Shown here: one piece after another, positions 1 through 9,548 of the stretch | How positions within the stretch are numbered: the stretch's first letter is position 1 | Layout of the letters: each line of letters starts with the position of its first letter | The notes under the pieces: model-generated | Told to the model about the DNA's origin: nothing | Seen by the model: the letters and a program-made list of their open reading frames with translations, nothing else | Databases searched by the model: none | Translations under genes and position numbers: made by a program | Assembly: GCA_017398125.1 (NCBI GenBank) | Contig: JAFQHE010000021.1 | Span: forward strand, 42,243 to 106,242 | DNA from: Bacteroidales bacterium | GTDB taxonomy: Bacteria > Bacteroidota > Bacteroidia > Bacteroidales > UBA932 | DNA: 64,000 nt | Reading direction: 5' to 3'

Positions 1-344
1 TCCCTTAATAGATTTTCATGATTCACTTTTTGTAAAAGATTCTCTTTTCGCTCTTTAGAGAGCAACTCTTCTAGGGATTTGATTTGCTGTAAATAACCAT
101 CTCGTTCTAATAACAATTCCTCAATTTTCTTTTTTGCTACAGATAGTTCCTCCCTCAAAAATTTATTTTCATCTTCCAACCGTTCTACCTCTCTGCTAAA
201 AACCTTTATATTATCTTCATAATTAAGAAATTTGCTATTATAGTGTTCATGCAATGCACGTATTTCATTATCAAGAGTTATCCGCATCTTTTCATAACTC
301 TCTATGGATACCAGTTTAAAAATTTTACAGATTAACTTTTTCAT
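1..344 (-). CDS. Coiled-coil protein, 3' part cut by window edge
   Basis: An open frame on the minus strand starts at ATG 344 and runs without a stop to base 1 (114 codons seen), so the C-terminus lies outside the window. Its ATG overlaps the stop of the upstream helicase gene (ATGA), which implies translational coupling. The product begins MKKLICKIFKLVS, then becomes a charged heptad-like region rich in Glu, Lys and Leu from about residue 20 to the edge, so a long coiled coil is likely. No enzymatic domain is visible in the part seen. I do not recognise the family. Coupling to a helicase suggests the two products act together, possibly in DNA repair or phage defence, but that is inference. 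Confidence 0.75.
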   Translation of the reverse strand, partial: MKKLICKIFKLVSIESYEKMRITLDNEIRALHEHYNSKFLNYEDNIKVFSREVERLEDENKFLREELSVAKKKIEELLLERDGYLQQIKSLEELLSKERKENLLQKVNHENLLR

Positions 345-2059
345 AGTACATCCTCCCAAGCTGATTTATATCTGTTATATGATTGCTGGTCTCCAAAACG
401 TAGAATTGTATCACTAAAATCATAAATGTGACAAGTTGGAGTACCACCAAACTCGGGGCCTCTCAATCCTCTTCCTACAATTTGTTCATACAGAACATCA
501 CTAAAAATAGGCCTGCATAAAAAAATGTTTTCAGTCTTTGGCGCATCAAAGCCTGTAGTGAGAACACTATGATTAAAAATAAAGTCTATTTCGCCCTTCT
601 TAAACTTATCTATATACATGTATCTCAAACGGTTAGGAGTTTCGGCAGATATGGATACCGCACTCCTTCCCATGAATGTAATTATTGATGAAAGAAACCT
701 GGCATGTTCTACTGTACAAGTATATACAAGTGTCTGCTTGCCCTTTGGCACTTCTAGCAATTTATCAATTATACGTTTGTTTCTATAACGGTTGCTTGCA
801 AGTTCTTTATTATACTTATCCTTAAATATATCTTCCAACTTATCCTTTATGTTTGAAAGATCCATATTATCTGAAAACTCCTTGATATCTATTTGCACAT
901 TAGTCCTTACAACGTGAGGTATTGGATTGGCCAAATAACCCTTTTCCCTAAAATATTTAAGAGGTGATAATTTGAATTTTTCTCCCAAATCTGGAGTAAT
1001 AAGTTTCAATTTGAATAGTTTACTCAACTCATCTGAATTTGAGACCCTTCCTGGTGTTGCCGTAAGACCACATATAGGAAATATATCTTTTCCTCTTATT
1101 TCCTTTGCCTTGGATAATAGGGTTTCGTACATCATTGAAGTACTTCTATGAGCCTCATCAATTATCATAGCACCACAATTACTCAAAATATGTTCAATGA
1201 CTTCATCATCTTCACTTTTAACCAAATTATAAATTTTGTTGATACCGGCAACAATAACACCTCCTATCATAGTCTCCTTATTTAAACTATGATCTCTGAA
1301 AAGTCTATATACCCTTAGTGACTCTGAAAATTCCTTTGAAGACCACAATTGCTTAATTGATGCTATAGCCTGCTCACACAACTCTTCGCTTTGAGCAATC
1401 CATATTAGATATTTACCCTCAGAAAACCGAGGTCGCAACCACTCAATATATGCTTCAACAGCTGTTCTTGTTTTTCCACCACCTGTTGGCAGTGAAATCA
1501 TACATTTTGCATTATCACCTGACGCTTTAAGGTTTTCAAGAATTTTATCTTTTATAAATATCTGAAAATCTTTTAAAGGAGGAGGTATTACAAGTGGCTC
1601 TATGTCTTCTATATCTTGTTTCTTCTCTTTGACATCTGCAAAACCTGCAAATAGAGGATCAAAGCCAGACTCAATCACAAAGTTCCTGGCCCAACCTTTA
1701 CCGTTATGCCATTTTCTCTTTGCCAACACTCCTATTTTATGAGTTCTTGTATTGCCTTTTGCCTTATCCTGCTGGGCAAAGTAGTAATCAACTTTTGAGG
1801 AATCCCATTTATCTATAATTTTAATACGTAGTTCTTTTGTAATTTCTTTACTTCCAGAGAAAAAATTAAATCCCAAACTATTGATAACAAGTTGAAGTTT
1901 GCCCACCTTATCCAACTCGCCAATAAGATATTCACACTCATCTAGTTTATATTCTTTAAGCATAATGTTGATAAAGCGTGTGGACAATCCATATCTATTG
2001 ACAAGATCGTCTGCGAGTCTATGAAATAAAATTTCCCTTGTTTTCATAATGAATTCCAT
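341..2059 (-). CDS. RadD-like superfamily 2 DEAD/DEAH helicase
   Basis: A 572-residue SF2 helicase. Residues 1-160 form an N-terminal region I do not recognise. The helicase core follows: Walker A SLPTGGGKTRTA with Lys196, DEAH box with Asp301 and Glu302, motif III LTATPGR, and the helicase-C motifs TTGFDAP and QIVGRGLRG. The TTGFDAP and QIVGRGLR motifs are close to those of RadD/YejH and of restriction-type ResIII helicases, but the zinc-finger C-terminus of E. coli RadD is absent. ATG 2059 is used; an internal ATG at 2047 would remove only four residues. Its stop overlaps the start of the coiled-coil gene to its left. The role could be DNA repair or defence; the cofactor-binding core is clear, the biological function is not. 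Confidence 0.8.
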   Translation of the reverse strand: MEFIMKTREILFHRLADDLVNRYGLSTRFINIMLKEYKLDECEYLIGELDKVGKLQLVINSLGFNFFSGSKEITKELRIKIIDKWDSSKVDYYFAQQDKAKGNTRTHKIGVLAKRKWHNGKGWARNFVIESGFDPLFAGFADVKEKKQDIEDIEPLVIPPPLKDFQIFIKDKILENLKASGDNAKCMISLPTGGGKTRTAVEAYIEWLRPRFSEGKYLIWIAQSEELCEQAIASIKQLWSSKEFSESLRVYRLFRDHSLNKETMIGGVIVAGINKIYNLVKSEDDEVIEHILSNCGAMIIDEAHRSTSMMYETLLSKAKEIRGKDIFPICGLTATPGRVSNSDELSKLFKLKLITPDLGEKFKLSPLKYFREKGYLANPIPHVVRTNVQIDIKEFSDNMDLSNIKDKLEDIFKDKYNKELASNRYRNKRIIDKLLEVPKGKQTLVYTCTVEHARFLSSIITFMGRSAVSISAETPNRLRYMYIDKFKKGEIDFIFNHSVLTTGFDAPKTENIFLCRPIFSDVLYEQIVGRGLRGPEFGGTPTCHIYDFSDTILRFGDQQSYNRYKSAWEDVL

Positions 2060-2480
2060 TAGTCAGATTATTACATATAAGTTCCTCATAATCCCGCTAT
2101 TTACAAGATATACCACTGCTTAAAGACAAAAAAGACGTGGCTCCACTTGTGTATCCTCTGGCTCTGGACAGCCAACAGTACAACAAGAAGAACCACGCCA
2201 AAACGACGCGGTCTTCTTTTACCTGTACTGTATTCAAATTGTCCAGATTTGAGGATACGGCAAAAGAAAACTCTTTTAATATGTTTAAATATTTATTGCT
2301 TACAATGGTGTAAAAGCCACCATACCTTGCAAATTTAAGAGTTTGAATATGCTTTTCCAAAAAGAATAGATACGTAATGCTATCATTGGGAACGATGATT
2401 CAATCCTCCAATAGGCTCAGAAAATATAGTCCTTAATTGGCGGCAATCATAACACCTACCTTTGCAAAATCATTATATTA

Positions 2481-2495
2481 ACTTAAAAGTTAAGT
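2481..2495. promoter_or_regulatory. Palindrome, candidate antitoxin operator
   Basis: A perfect 6-base inverted repeat with a 3-base spacer, ACTTAA-AAG-TTAAGT, lies about 20 bases upstream of the -33 element of the toxin-antitoxin promoter. XRE antitoxins commonly bind such palindromes to autoregulate their operon. Operator function is inferred from position only. Confidence 0.4.
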
Positions 2496-2513
2496 AAAAA
2501 ACAATATAAATAA

Positions 2514-2543
2514 TTGTATTTTAAATATATATTCTTAATTTTG
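2514..2543 (+). promoter_or_regulatory. Bacteroidetes-type promoter of toxin-antitoxin operon
   Basis: A -33 TTG at 2514-2516 and an exact -7 box TAATTTTG (TAnnTTTG) at 2536-2543 are separated by 19 bases. The expected transcript start is only about 15 bases before the toxin ATG at 2563. Confidence 0.6.
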
Positions 2544-2562
2544 CGATATAAAAATACAAGAT

Positions 2563-3054
2563 ATGGGGAAGGTGGAGTTTGAGCCGTATATTTTAACTGA
2601 TGAAGTTGATATCTACGCCATTAAGTCAGTTGGAGAAAAAGAGACAGAAATCAGCAAGTTCTATAATAAATTTATCAATTCTTCAGACAATTATCTTAGG
2701 GATGATTTGGCCAGAATCATTAGAATCTTGGAAAAGATCTCAAACAATGGAGCAAAGGAGTCATATTTTAGAATAGAAGGGAATTTTTCTGACAGAGTCT
2801 GCGCACTGCCATTGCTAACCATTAGAAGGAACATTAACAAACATGGCACTTTAAGGTTATATTGTCTGAGAATTTCCAATCAGTTGCTGATATTGGGAAG
2901 TGGAGATTTGAAGTCTTCAAGAACATATGAAGAAGATTCAAATTTGAATCAAATGGTAGATATGTTACAATCAGTGGACAGGTCTCTAATGAATTTGGAA
3001 GCAAACGGAACAGACTTAAGAAAAGAGATTGTTAATTTAGTTTTAGATATTTAA
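2563..3054 (+). CDS. RelE/HigB-like toxin of a type II toxin-antitoxin pair
   Basis: A 163-residue protein resembling the larger Bacteroidetes RelE/ParE-superfamily toxins. The supporting segments are the ...GAKESYFRIEGNFSDRVCALP... region around residues 66-85, the basic strand GTLRLYCLRISNQLLILGSG, and the RTYEED motif near residue 122. Such toxins are ribosome-dependent or free mRNA endonucleases. The gene lies directly upstream of an XRE-type antitoxin and its TAA overlaps the antitoxin ATG by one base, the toxin-first order typical of higBA-type operons. The family assignment is good; the target is unknown. Confidence 0.75.
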   Translation: MGKVEFEPYILTDEVDIYAIKSVGEKETEISKFYNKFINSSDNYLRDDLARIIRILEKISNNGAKESYFRIEGNFSDRVCALPLLTIRRNINKHGTLRLYCLRISNQLLILGSGDLKSSRTYEEDSNLNQMVDMLQSVDRSLMNLEANGTDLRKEIVNLVLDI

Positions 3055-3443
3055 TGAATAAAATAAGATATATAAATCCGGAATTTAAGGCTATGGTGGA
3101 AATGATTCCGGCAGATGTATCAAGGGAATTGGACCTCTCCTTTGATATTGCCCTCCGAATTGAGAAATTATTGGAGCGCAAAGGTTGGTCGCAAGCAGAT
3201 TTTGCAAGAGCTGCCGGCAAAAAGGAGGCAGAAATCAGCAAGTGGATGAGCGGACAGCATAATTTCACCATTAGAACTATTGCCAAGATAGAGAATGTTT
3301 TGGGTGATAAAATACTCCATGTAAAACAATTCCGCAGCAATACCACAAATGGGTTCCAGCATCAAATGTATAAGAATTCAACATCCTCAATCTCTGCAAG
3401 CATGCTGGCAGACGAGAAGAAAAGAGGATATGAGAAACAGTAA
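3054..3443 (+). CDS. XRE-family antitoxin
   Basis: A 129-residue helix-turn-helix protein. The HTH lies at about residues 36-80 (IEKLLERKGWSQADFARAAG, then EAEISKWMSGQHNFTIRTI), a classic Cro/C1-type fold. It is translationally coupled to the toxin upstream (TAATG overlap). The last 40 or so residues, rich in Ser, Asn and Lys, follow the DNA-binding domain and could be the toxin-neutralising tail. It probably represses the operon through the palindrome at 2481-2495. Confidence 0.8.
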   Translation: MNKIRYINPEFKAMVEMIPADVSRELDLSFDIALRIEKLLERKGWSQADFARAAGKKEAEISKWMSGQHNFTIRTIAKIENVLGDKILHVKQFRSNTTNGFQHQMYKNSTSSISASMLADEKKRGYEKQ

Positions 3444-3480
3444 TGATAGGGATTCCATTCCACCGGAACTACTATACAGC

Positions 3481-4140
3481 CTACCTCATATCCGTTACTA
3501 TTGCATTCGGATAATCACGTACTTGAAGGGTGAAGTATGATGAGTCGGGGCTGTTGCCGGCAAGCGGTTCTACAGACTTGACTTTTACTGTATAGGATGA
3601 GTTGTCTGTTGAAACGAAGTGTATCTGGGAGAGATCTCCGGATGCACTGCGCTTTATATCCATTCTTGATGAGCTGCCCTCTGAATAGCCGAAGAGGGTT
3701 GCCAGGTTCAGAAGTGCCTGTTCTAAGGATGAGTCTGCAACAGAAGCGTTCTGCAACCCCACCACTGCAGCATCCATGACAATAATATCCTCACTTTGCG
3801 GTTTATATATCCATAATGTGTTTCCATCCGAAACCATTACAAAATCTTCAGCAACCTCCATGTGAAACCTATTGCCGCTAATTGTTACTGTTCCAGCATC
3901 GTTGTAAATTGGATTGCCCTTGCGGTCTGATACCTCAAAGTTGAAAACTATCTTTACCGGGGTATCCTGATTTTTGACCGGATGCCCAGAAGAGAGCTGC
4001 TCCTGAATACCGACATTTGTTTCCAATAAAAGTGATTCACCCGAAGGGTGCGAATGAGACTCGCCTGCAGCAATTGTTGAGATGAAAAAAAGGCAAGCGC
4101 ACGGAAGCATCTTCCGGCACTTGCCCAAAATATTTTTCAT
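3481..4140 (-). CDS. lolA: LolA-like outer-membrane lipoprotein carrier
   Basis: A periplasmic chaperone that carries lipoproteins from the inner to the outer membrane. ATG 4140 is chosen because it gives a signal peptide (MKNILGKCRKMLPCACLFFI, then STIAAG); upstream ATGs at 4155 and 4194 would add a non-signal-like extension. The mature part has the LolA pattern: GNRFHMEV strand, SDGNTLWIYKP, and a C-terminal YFTLQV strand. About 219 residues, normal for the family. It lies 83 bases downstream of ftsK on the same strand, a pairing commonly seen in Bacteroidetes. It converges with the antitoxin gene. Confidence 0.8.
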   Translation of the reverse strand: MKNILGKCRKMLPCACLFFISTIAAGESHSHPSGESLLLETNVGIQEQLSSGHPVKNQDTPVKIVFNFEVSDRKGNPIYNDAGTVTISGNRFHMEVAEDFVMVSDGNTLWIYKPQSEDIIVMDAAVVGLQNASVADSSLEQALLNLATLFGYSEGSSSRMDIKRSASGDLSQIHFVSTDNSSYTVKVKSVEPLAGNSPDSSYFTLQVRDYPNAIVTDMR

Positions 4141-4223
4141 GTTTGAATGTAACATAATCCTGCACTCAACTTTGGCTGCAATATTCAGTCGCAAATATCA
4201 TTTTTAAACCTCAAAGCAAATTT

Positions 4224-6815
4224 CTAGCCATAGATGTCCTTTATATTGGCCAGTCTTGCATCAAGTTCAGATAGGTCAGAAACCAATACCTGTCGGGCCT
4301 TGCTTCCTTCAAACGGGCCTACAATTCCTGCGACCTCAAGCTGGTCCATAATCCTGCCTGCACGGTTATAGCCAAGATTCATCTTCCTCTGAATGAGCGA
4401 AGTTGAACCCTGCTGATGCATGACTATAAGTTTTGCAGCCTCTTCAAAGAGTGAATCGCGCTTGTTCAAATCCACAGCACCCACTGTACCACCATCGCTA
4501 TCCTTGTCATCGCCCGTATATTCAGGCAAATAGTAAGGTGTTGTATAGCCTCTCTGCTCACCAATGAAGTCAACGATGCGTTCAACCTCCTTGGTCTCAA
4601 TAAGGGCACACTGCACACGGGTAAGGTCACCTCCTGTTGATATGAGGGCATCTCCCCTACCAATAAGTTGTTTTGCGCCAACCTCATCAAGAATTGTCTT
4701 TGAGTCTATGCTTGAACGCACCATAAAGGCAATACGAGCAGGGAAGTTGGCCTTGATATTACCGGTAATCACAGCAGTTGTAGGCCTCTGTGTTGCTATG
4801 ACAAGATGTATACCAATGGCACGTGCCAACTGGGCCAGACGTGCTATTGGTCCCTCAATATCTCGTCCGGCAGTCATGATAAGGTCAGCAAACTCATCAA
4901 TTACCACAACTATAAATGGCATGAATTTGTGGCCCTTCAACGGATTCAATCTTCTCTGAAGGAACTTCTCGTTATACTCCTTTATGTTTCTTACTCCGGC
5001 AAGCCTCAAAAGGTCATAACGGCTGTCCATCTCCATGCATAGAGACTTCAAGGTATATATAACTTTTTGAGTGTCTGTAATTACAGGCTCATCGGCATCT
5101 GGCAGTTGGGCCAAAAAGTGTTTTTCAAGTTTTGAATACAACGAAAGTTCAACTTTCTTTGGATCCACAAGAACCAGTTTCAACTCGCTCGGATGCTTCT
5201 TGTATAGCAAAGAGGCCAATATTGCATTCAATCCGACAGACTTGCCCTGACCGGTAGCACCCGCAACAAGAAGATGGGGCATCTTGGCCAAATCAAATGA
5301 AAAGACCTCATTGGTTATAGTCTTTCCAAATGCAATCGGCAACTGGTAATCCGCCTCCTTGAATTTTGGATCATCCAAAACAGAGAGCATTGATACCACG
5401 CTCGGCTTCTCATTTGCCACCTCAATACCAATGGCATTGGTTCCAGGCAATGTTACAACACGTACACCTCTTGCAGCCAATGACAACTGTATATCCTCTT
5501 CAAGCCTCTTTATCTGCGATACCCTCACGCCTGGAGCAGGCACAATCTCATAAAGGGTTACAGTAGGACCTATACGTGCAGAGATTTTTGAGACTCCAAT
5601 CTTGTAGTTTGCAAGAGTTACAACAATCTGCCTGTTGTTCTTTGCAAGTTCCTCTTTTGAAACCTCATACCACTTGTCTTTATAATCCTCCAACAAATTC
5701 AACGAAGGCGCCTGGTAAGATGAGAGGTCGAGTCTCGGATCAAACAGCGTACTCAACTCCTCTTCCGACAGTTCCGACAAAAAGTCATCTTCACCCTTCG
5801 GCTTTTCAGGTTCAACTGCAATATCATTGCCCACAGGAGTCTCAGGCACAGAGAGCACCTCCAATTCCACCTCACCGGCATCACTGTGGCCAGCATCGTC
5901 ACCAGCACCATCTTCAACACTCTCCAATTCAAACGGATCATCCTCAGACAAATCTACAATACCCTCATCATCGGCATCTTCCTCATCCCTTATCTCATAG
6001 GTTATCTCACCGGTATCAGTATTGACCCTCTCACCATTACCCAAATCCATCTCTTCTCCCGACAATTCACGCTCAGGAACAATCTCACCATCTTCAGACG
6101 AAGCCGAACCATCAGCAGCCTCCTCTCCCGCTGCAAGTCTCTTCTCTTTTTTGGGACGTGGTGCTGTAATCTTGTCAATCCATCTGTTGAACCTGGTAAC
6201 AAACTTGTTGTTGACTGCAATAAGCCAGATGACTACAGCAAGAAAAATGACTGATGCAGCGCCAATATTACCCAACATCAACTTGAGCCACACTGTCACA
6301 TAATGGCCATATGATCCTCCCGCGCCATTCCCGAACCAGCTGTCGAACTGAGTGAAAGAAAAGATAAAAGAGAATGCAACAGATAGAATTATACACCCGA
6401 AAACTGAGAGTGCAAAAAATCTCAACACTCTTATTTTCTTTATTTTAAGACAGAACAATGCAACTCCGCCAAAGAAGAACGGAATTATGAATGCGCCAAG
6501 GCCAAAGAGCTTTGATATAAGAAAATTTGCCCATACCAATCCTATTGATCCGCCACCGTTTTCAACCTGCATAACGGTGCTGAAGAGACCATCATTGTCA
6601 AAAAGGCTCTGGTCGTCGGCCCAGGTAAAAAGATATGATATGAGAGAGACCAAAGTATATACCGATAACGCCAAAGACGAGAGCCCGCATATAAGATACG
6701 CCACATCCTTTTTAGCTGGAACATCTGTCTCCAGCTTTGCCTGTGCCCTCTCTTTTGCGGTCATTTTTACCTTGCTTCCACCCTTAGCCTTCTTACTGCT
6801 GCTACGTTCTGCCAT
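4224..6815 (-). CDS. ftsK: DNA translocase FtsK
   Basis: An 863-residue septal DNA pump that moves chromosome termini during division. The N-terminus has about four membrane segments (roughly residues 38-65, 95-125, 130-155, 175-200), followed by a strongly acidic linker at about 230-350. The RecA-like motor carries Walker A GATGQGKS with Lys525 and a Walker B VVVIDEFADL. The last 65 residues form the winged-helix gamma domain (LIQRKMNLGYNRAGRIMDQL) that reads polar sequences such as KOPS. The linker is much shorter than in E. coli FtsK. It starts two bases after the stop of the DUF4290 gene and probably shares its transcript. Confidence 0.95.
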   Translation of the reverse strand: MAERSSSKKAKGGSKVKMTAKERAQAKLETDVPAKKDVAYLICGLSSLALSVYTLVSLISYLFTWADDQSLFDNDGLFSTVMQVENGGGSIGLVWANFLISKLFGLGAFIIPFFFGGVALFCLKIKKIRVLRFFALSVFGCIILSVAFSFIFSFTQFDSWFGNGAGGSYGHYVTVWLKLMLGNIGAASVIFLAVVIWLIAVNNKFVTRFNRWIDKITAPRPKKEKRLAAGEEAADGSASSEDGEIVPERELSGEEMDLGNGERVNTDTGEITYEIRDEEDADDEGIVDLSEDDPFELESVEDGAGDDAGHSDAGEVELEVLSVPETPVGNDIAVEPEKPKGEDDFLSELSEEELSTLFDPRLDLSSYQAPSLNLLEDYKDKWYEVSKEELAKNNRQIVVTLANYKIGVSKISARIGPTVTLYEIVPAPGVRVSQIKRLEEDIQLSLAARGVRVVTLPGTNAIGIEVANEKPSVVSMLSVLDDPKFKEADYQLPIAFGKTITNEVFSFDLAKMPHLLVAGATGQGKSVGLNAILASLLYKKHPSELKLVLVDPKKVELSLYSKLEKHFLAQLPDADEPVITDTQKVIYTLKSLCMEMDSRYDLLRLAGVRNIKEYNEKFLQRRLNPLKGHKFMPFIVVVIDEFADLIMTAGRDIEGPIARLAQLARAIGIHLVIATQRPTTAVITGNIKANFPARIAFMVRSSIDSKTILDEVGAKQLIGRGDALISTGGDLTRVQCALIETKEVERIVDFIGEQRGYTTPYYLPEYTGDDKDSDGGTVGAVDLNKRDSLFEEAAKLIVMHQQGSTSLIQRKMNLGYNRAGRIMDQLEVAGIVGPFEGSKARQVLVSDLSELDARLANIKDIYG

Positions 6816-6817
6816 AA

Positions 6818-7459
6818 CTATTTTTTCCTGCGCTTGTTATTGTTGTTCTTTCCTTTGTTGTTGTTTCTGTTAAAATTATTGCGGGCACCATTATTGGCAC
6901 TTCTCTGATGCCCGTCAGTCATTCCCATTCCAATATGCACATCTTCAGGGACAGTAATCCTGCCGTCAGAAAGTTTGTATATATCATTGAAGATTGTCTC
7001 TTCCGAAACAGAATCCTTGTTCCAGATAAGATACTGCTGCTTCATGTATGATGCAAGTGTCCTTATCATATATGTTTTCACATCATCATCAGGCCTCTGG
7101 GCTATCACCTCAATCATATTCTGTATATTCCTTCCATAATGCGAAGCCTTGACAGGTGTCTTCTGCAATGGAATAGGATTGGGCTTTGTCGAGAGCGTCT
7201 CCCTTGTAGGAGTTGGATATGGAGAATCTATATCAATCTCAAAATCAGAAATAATATGGACATGATCCCACAACTTGTGTTTGAAATCATTAATGTCCCT
7301 CAATTGTGGATTCAAGGTTCCCATAACTTGAACAACCGCCTGAATCTGCTCATTGCGTTTCTCTTTGTCGGGAATATTCTTTACATAATTGATCATATCC
7401 TGCACATGCCTTCCATACTCAGGCATCAACAGTTTCTCTCTCTGCGTATTATAATCCAT
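6818..7459 (-). CDS. DUF4290 family protein
   Basis: A 213-residue Bacteroidetes-specific protein of unknown function. ATG 7459 is preferred since the conserved family start MDYNTQREKLLMPEYGRHVQ follows it; the frame is open a further 35 codons upstream but that part is not conserved-looking. The middle keeps the family signature RDINDFKHKLWDHVHIISDF and SHYGRNIQNMI. The last 40 residues are Asn/Lys/Arg-rich and disordered. It sits immediately upstream of ftsK with a two-base gap, so a link to cell division or chromosome handling is plausible but unproven. Confidence 0.8.
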   Translation of the reverse strand: MDYNTQREKLLMPEYGRHVQDMINYVKNIPDKEKRNEQIQAVVQVMGTLNPQLRDINDFKHKLWDHVHIISDFEIDIDSPYPTPTRETLSTKPNPIPLQKTPVKASHYGRNIQNMIEVIAQRPDDDVKTYMIRTLASYMKQQYLIWNKDSVSEETIFNDIYKLSDGRITVPEDVHIGMGMTDGHQRSANNGARNNFNRNNNKGKNNNNKRRKK

Positions 7460-7628
7460 CTCAATAAAATTTTCAGGAAATTCAAAATGCAGGGACACCC
7501 CCACATAAAAACAATGATTGCAAAGATACAAAGAACTTGTGTAATAATGACAGAACAAAAACAAAAAATCTGAAAGATGATATACCTAATAACAAAAGGC
7601 CCCTTTCCAAGGAGTAATTTTTAGGGAA

Positions 7629-7675
7629 ATGCATCTGTGGCCGAAAAGTATTACCTTTGATATACCGGAAAAAGT
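7629..7675 (+). repeat. Degenerate CRISPR half-repeat upstream of the array
   Basis: Aligned exactly one unit (47 + 30 bases) before the first intact repeat, this stretch matches the 3' 24 positions of the repeat at 18 of 24 (box TACCTTTG at 7652-7659 against TATCTTTG, then a shared ...GGAAA end). The 5' 23 positions do not match. It is either a decayed terminal repeat or a leader promoter that resembles the repeat. Confidence 0.5.
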
Positions 7676-7705
7676 TAATTTGGTATCAATCCGCACATAT
7701 TTATC

Positions 7706-8134
7706 GTTGTGATTTGCTTTCAGATTAGTATCTTTGACATATAGGAAACAGCATTTTACATTTTTGGAAAAATTACCTAAATGTTGTGATTTGCTTTCAG
7801 ATTAGTATCTTTGACATATAGGAAACAGCTGAGTTACGGATTGAAATATATAATGCAGTGTTGTGATTTGCTTTCAGATTAGTATCTTTGACATATAGGA
7901 AACAGCACCAGATGCGGACAAGAAAAGCCGCTGGAGTTGTGATTTGCTTTCAGATTAGTATCTTTGACATATAGGAAACAGCATCTTTTAAACACAACTA
8001 ATGATTGTGATGTTGTGATTTGCTTTCAGATTAGTATCTTTGACATATAGGAAACAGCTAGGCTGCACAGGATTGGATTCTCCACAAGTTGTGATTTGCT
8101 TTCAGATTAGTATCTTTGACATATAGGAAACAGC
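7706..8134 (+). CRISPR. Type II-C CRISPR array, 6 repeats, 5 spacers
   Basis: Six identical 47-base repeats begin at 7706, 7783, 7860, 7936, 8012 and 8088. Spacers are 30, 30, 29, 29 and 29 bases (7753-7782, 7830-7859, 7907-7935, 7983-8011, 8059-8087). The repeat starts GTTGTGATTTGCTTTC and ends GGAAACAGC, the known Bacteroidetes type II-C form. Its first 24 bases pair with the tracrRNA anti-repeat at 14958-14980, which fixes crRNA transcription as left to right on the plus strand, opposite to the cas genes. Each repeat holds TTG at positions 2-4 and TATCTTTG at 24-31, a promoter-like arrangement. No spacer matches elsewhere in this window were noticed. Confidence 0.97.
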
Positions 8135-8207
8135 ACGATGCGGGCATCACACTGTTTTTGAACATATTGTAAAGATTTTTAGAATTAAAAATGTTTCCTT
8201 GGGAAAA

Positions 8208-8238
8208 GGGTCTTACCATAAAAGTAAGGCCCTTTTTT
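8208..8238 (+). terminator. Intrinsic terminator between array and cas2
   Basis: GGGTCTTAC (8208-8216) pairs with GTAAGGCCC (8224-8232) through nine pairs including one G-U, with a 7-base loop and six T at 8233-8238. It would end plus-strand array transcripts. On the minus strand the stem is followed by four T, so it could also weakly end the cas operon. Confidence 0.8.
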
Positions 8239-8246
8239 ATTCCCAT

Positions 8247-9513
<1,267 letters not shown>

Positions 9514-9548
9514 AATCCAAAGATTTCAAGCACTTGGAGAATAGGATA

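Larger units (their letters stand above)
2060..2562. other. 503-base gap between helicase and toxin genes
   Basis: This divergent intergenic region holds the promoter and palindrome of the toxin-antitoxin operon at its right end. Between 2097 and 2360 an 87-codon minus-strand frame is open but starts only with TTG and gives a sequence I cannot place, so it may be a decayed gene or chance. A short palindrome GTGGCTCCAC lies at about 2138-2147. Nothing else is recognised. Confidence 0.5.

Noticed and set aside
2097..2360. 87-codon minus-strand frame between the helicase and the toxin
   Set aside because: It starts with TTG only, has no recognisable family, and its C-terminal half looks like random translation; kept as a possible relic, not as a gene.
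5576..6303. Plus-strand frames rich in His/Pro/Ser opposite ftsK
   Set aside because: They mirror the acidic linker of FtsK; no independent start or promoter.
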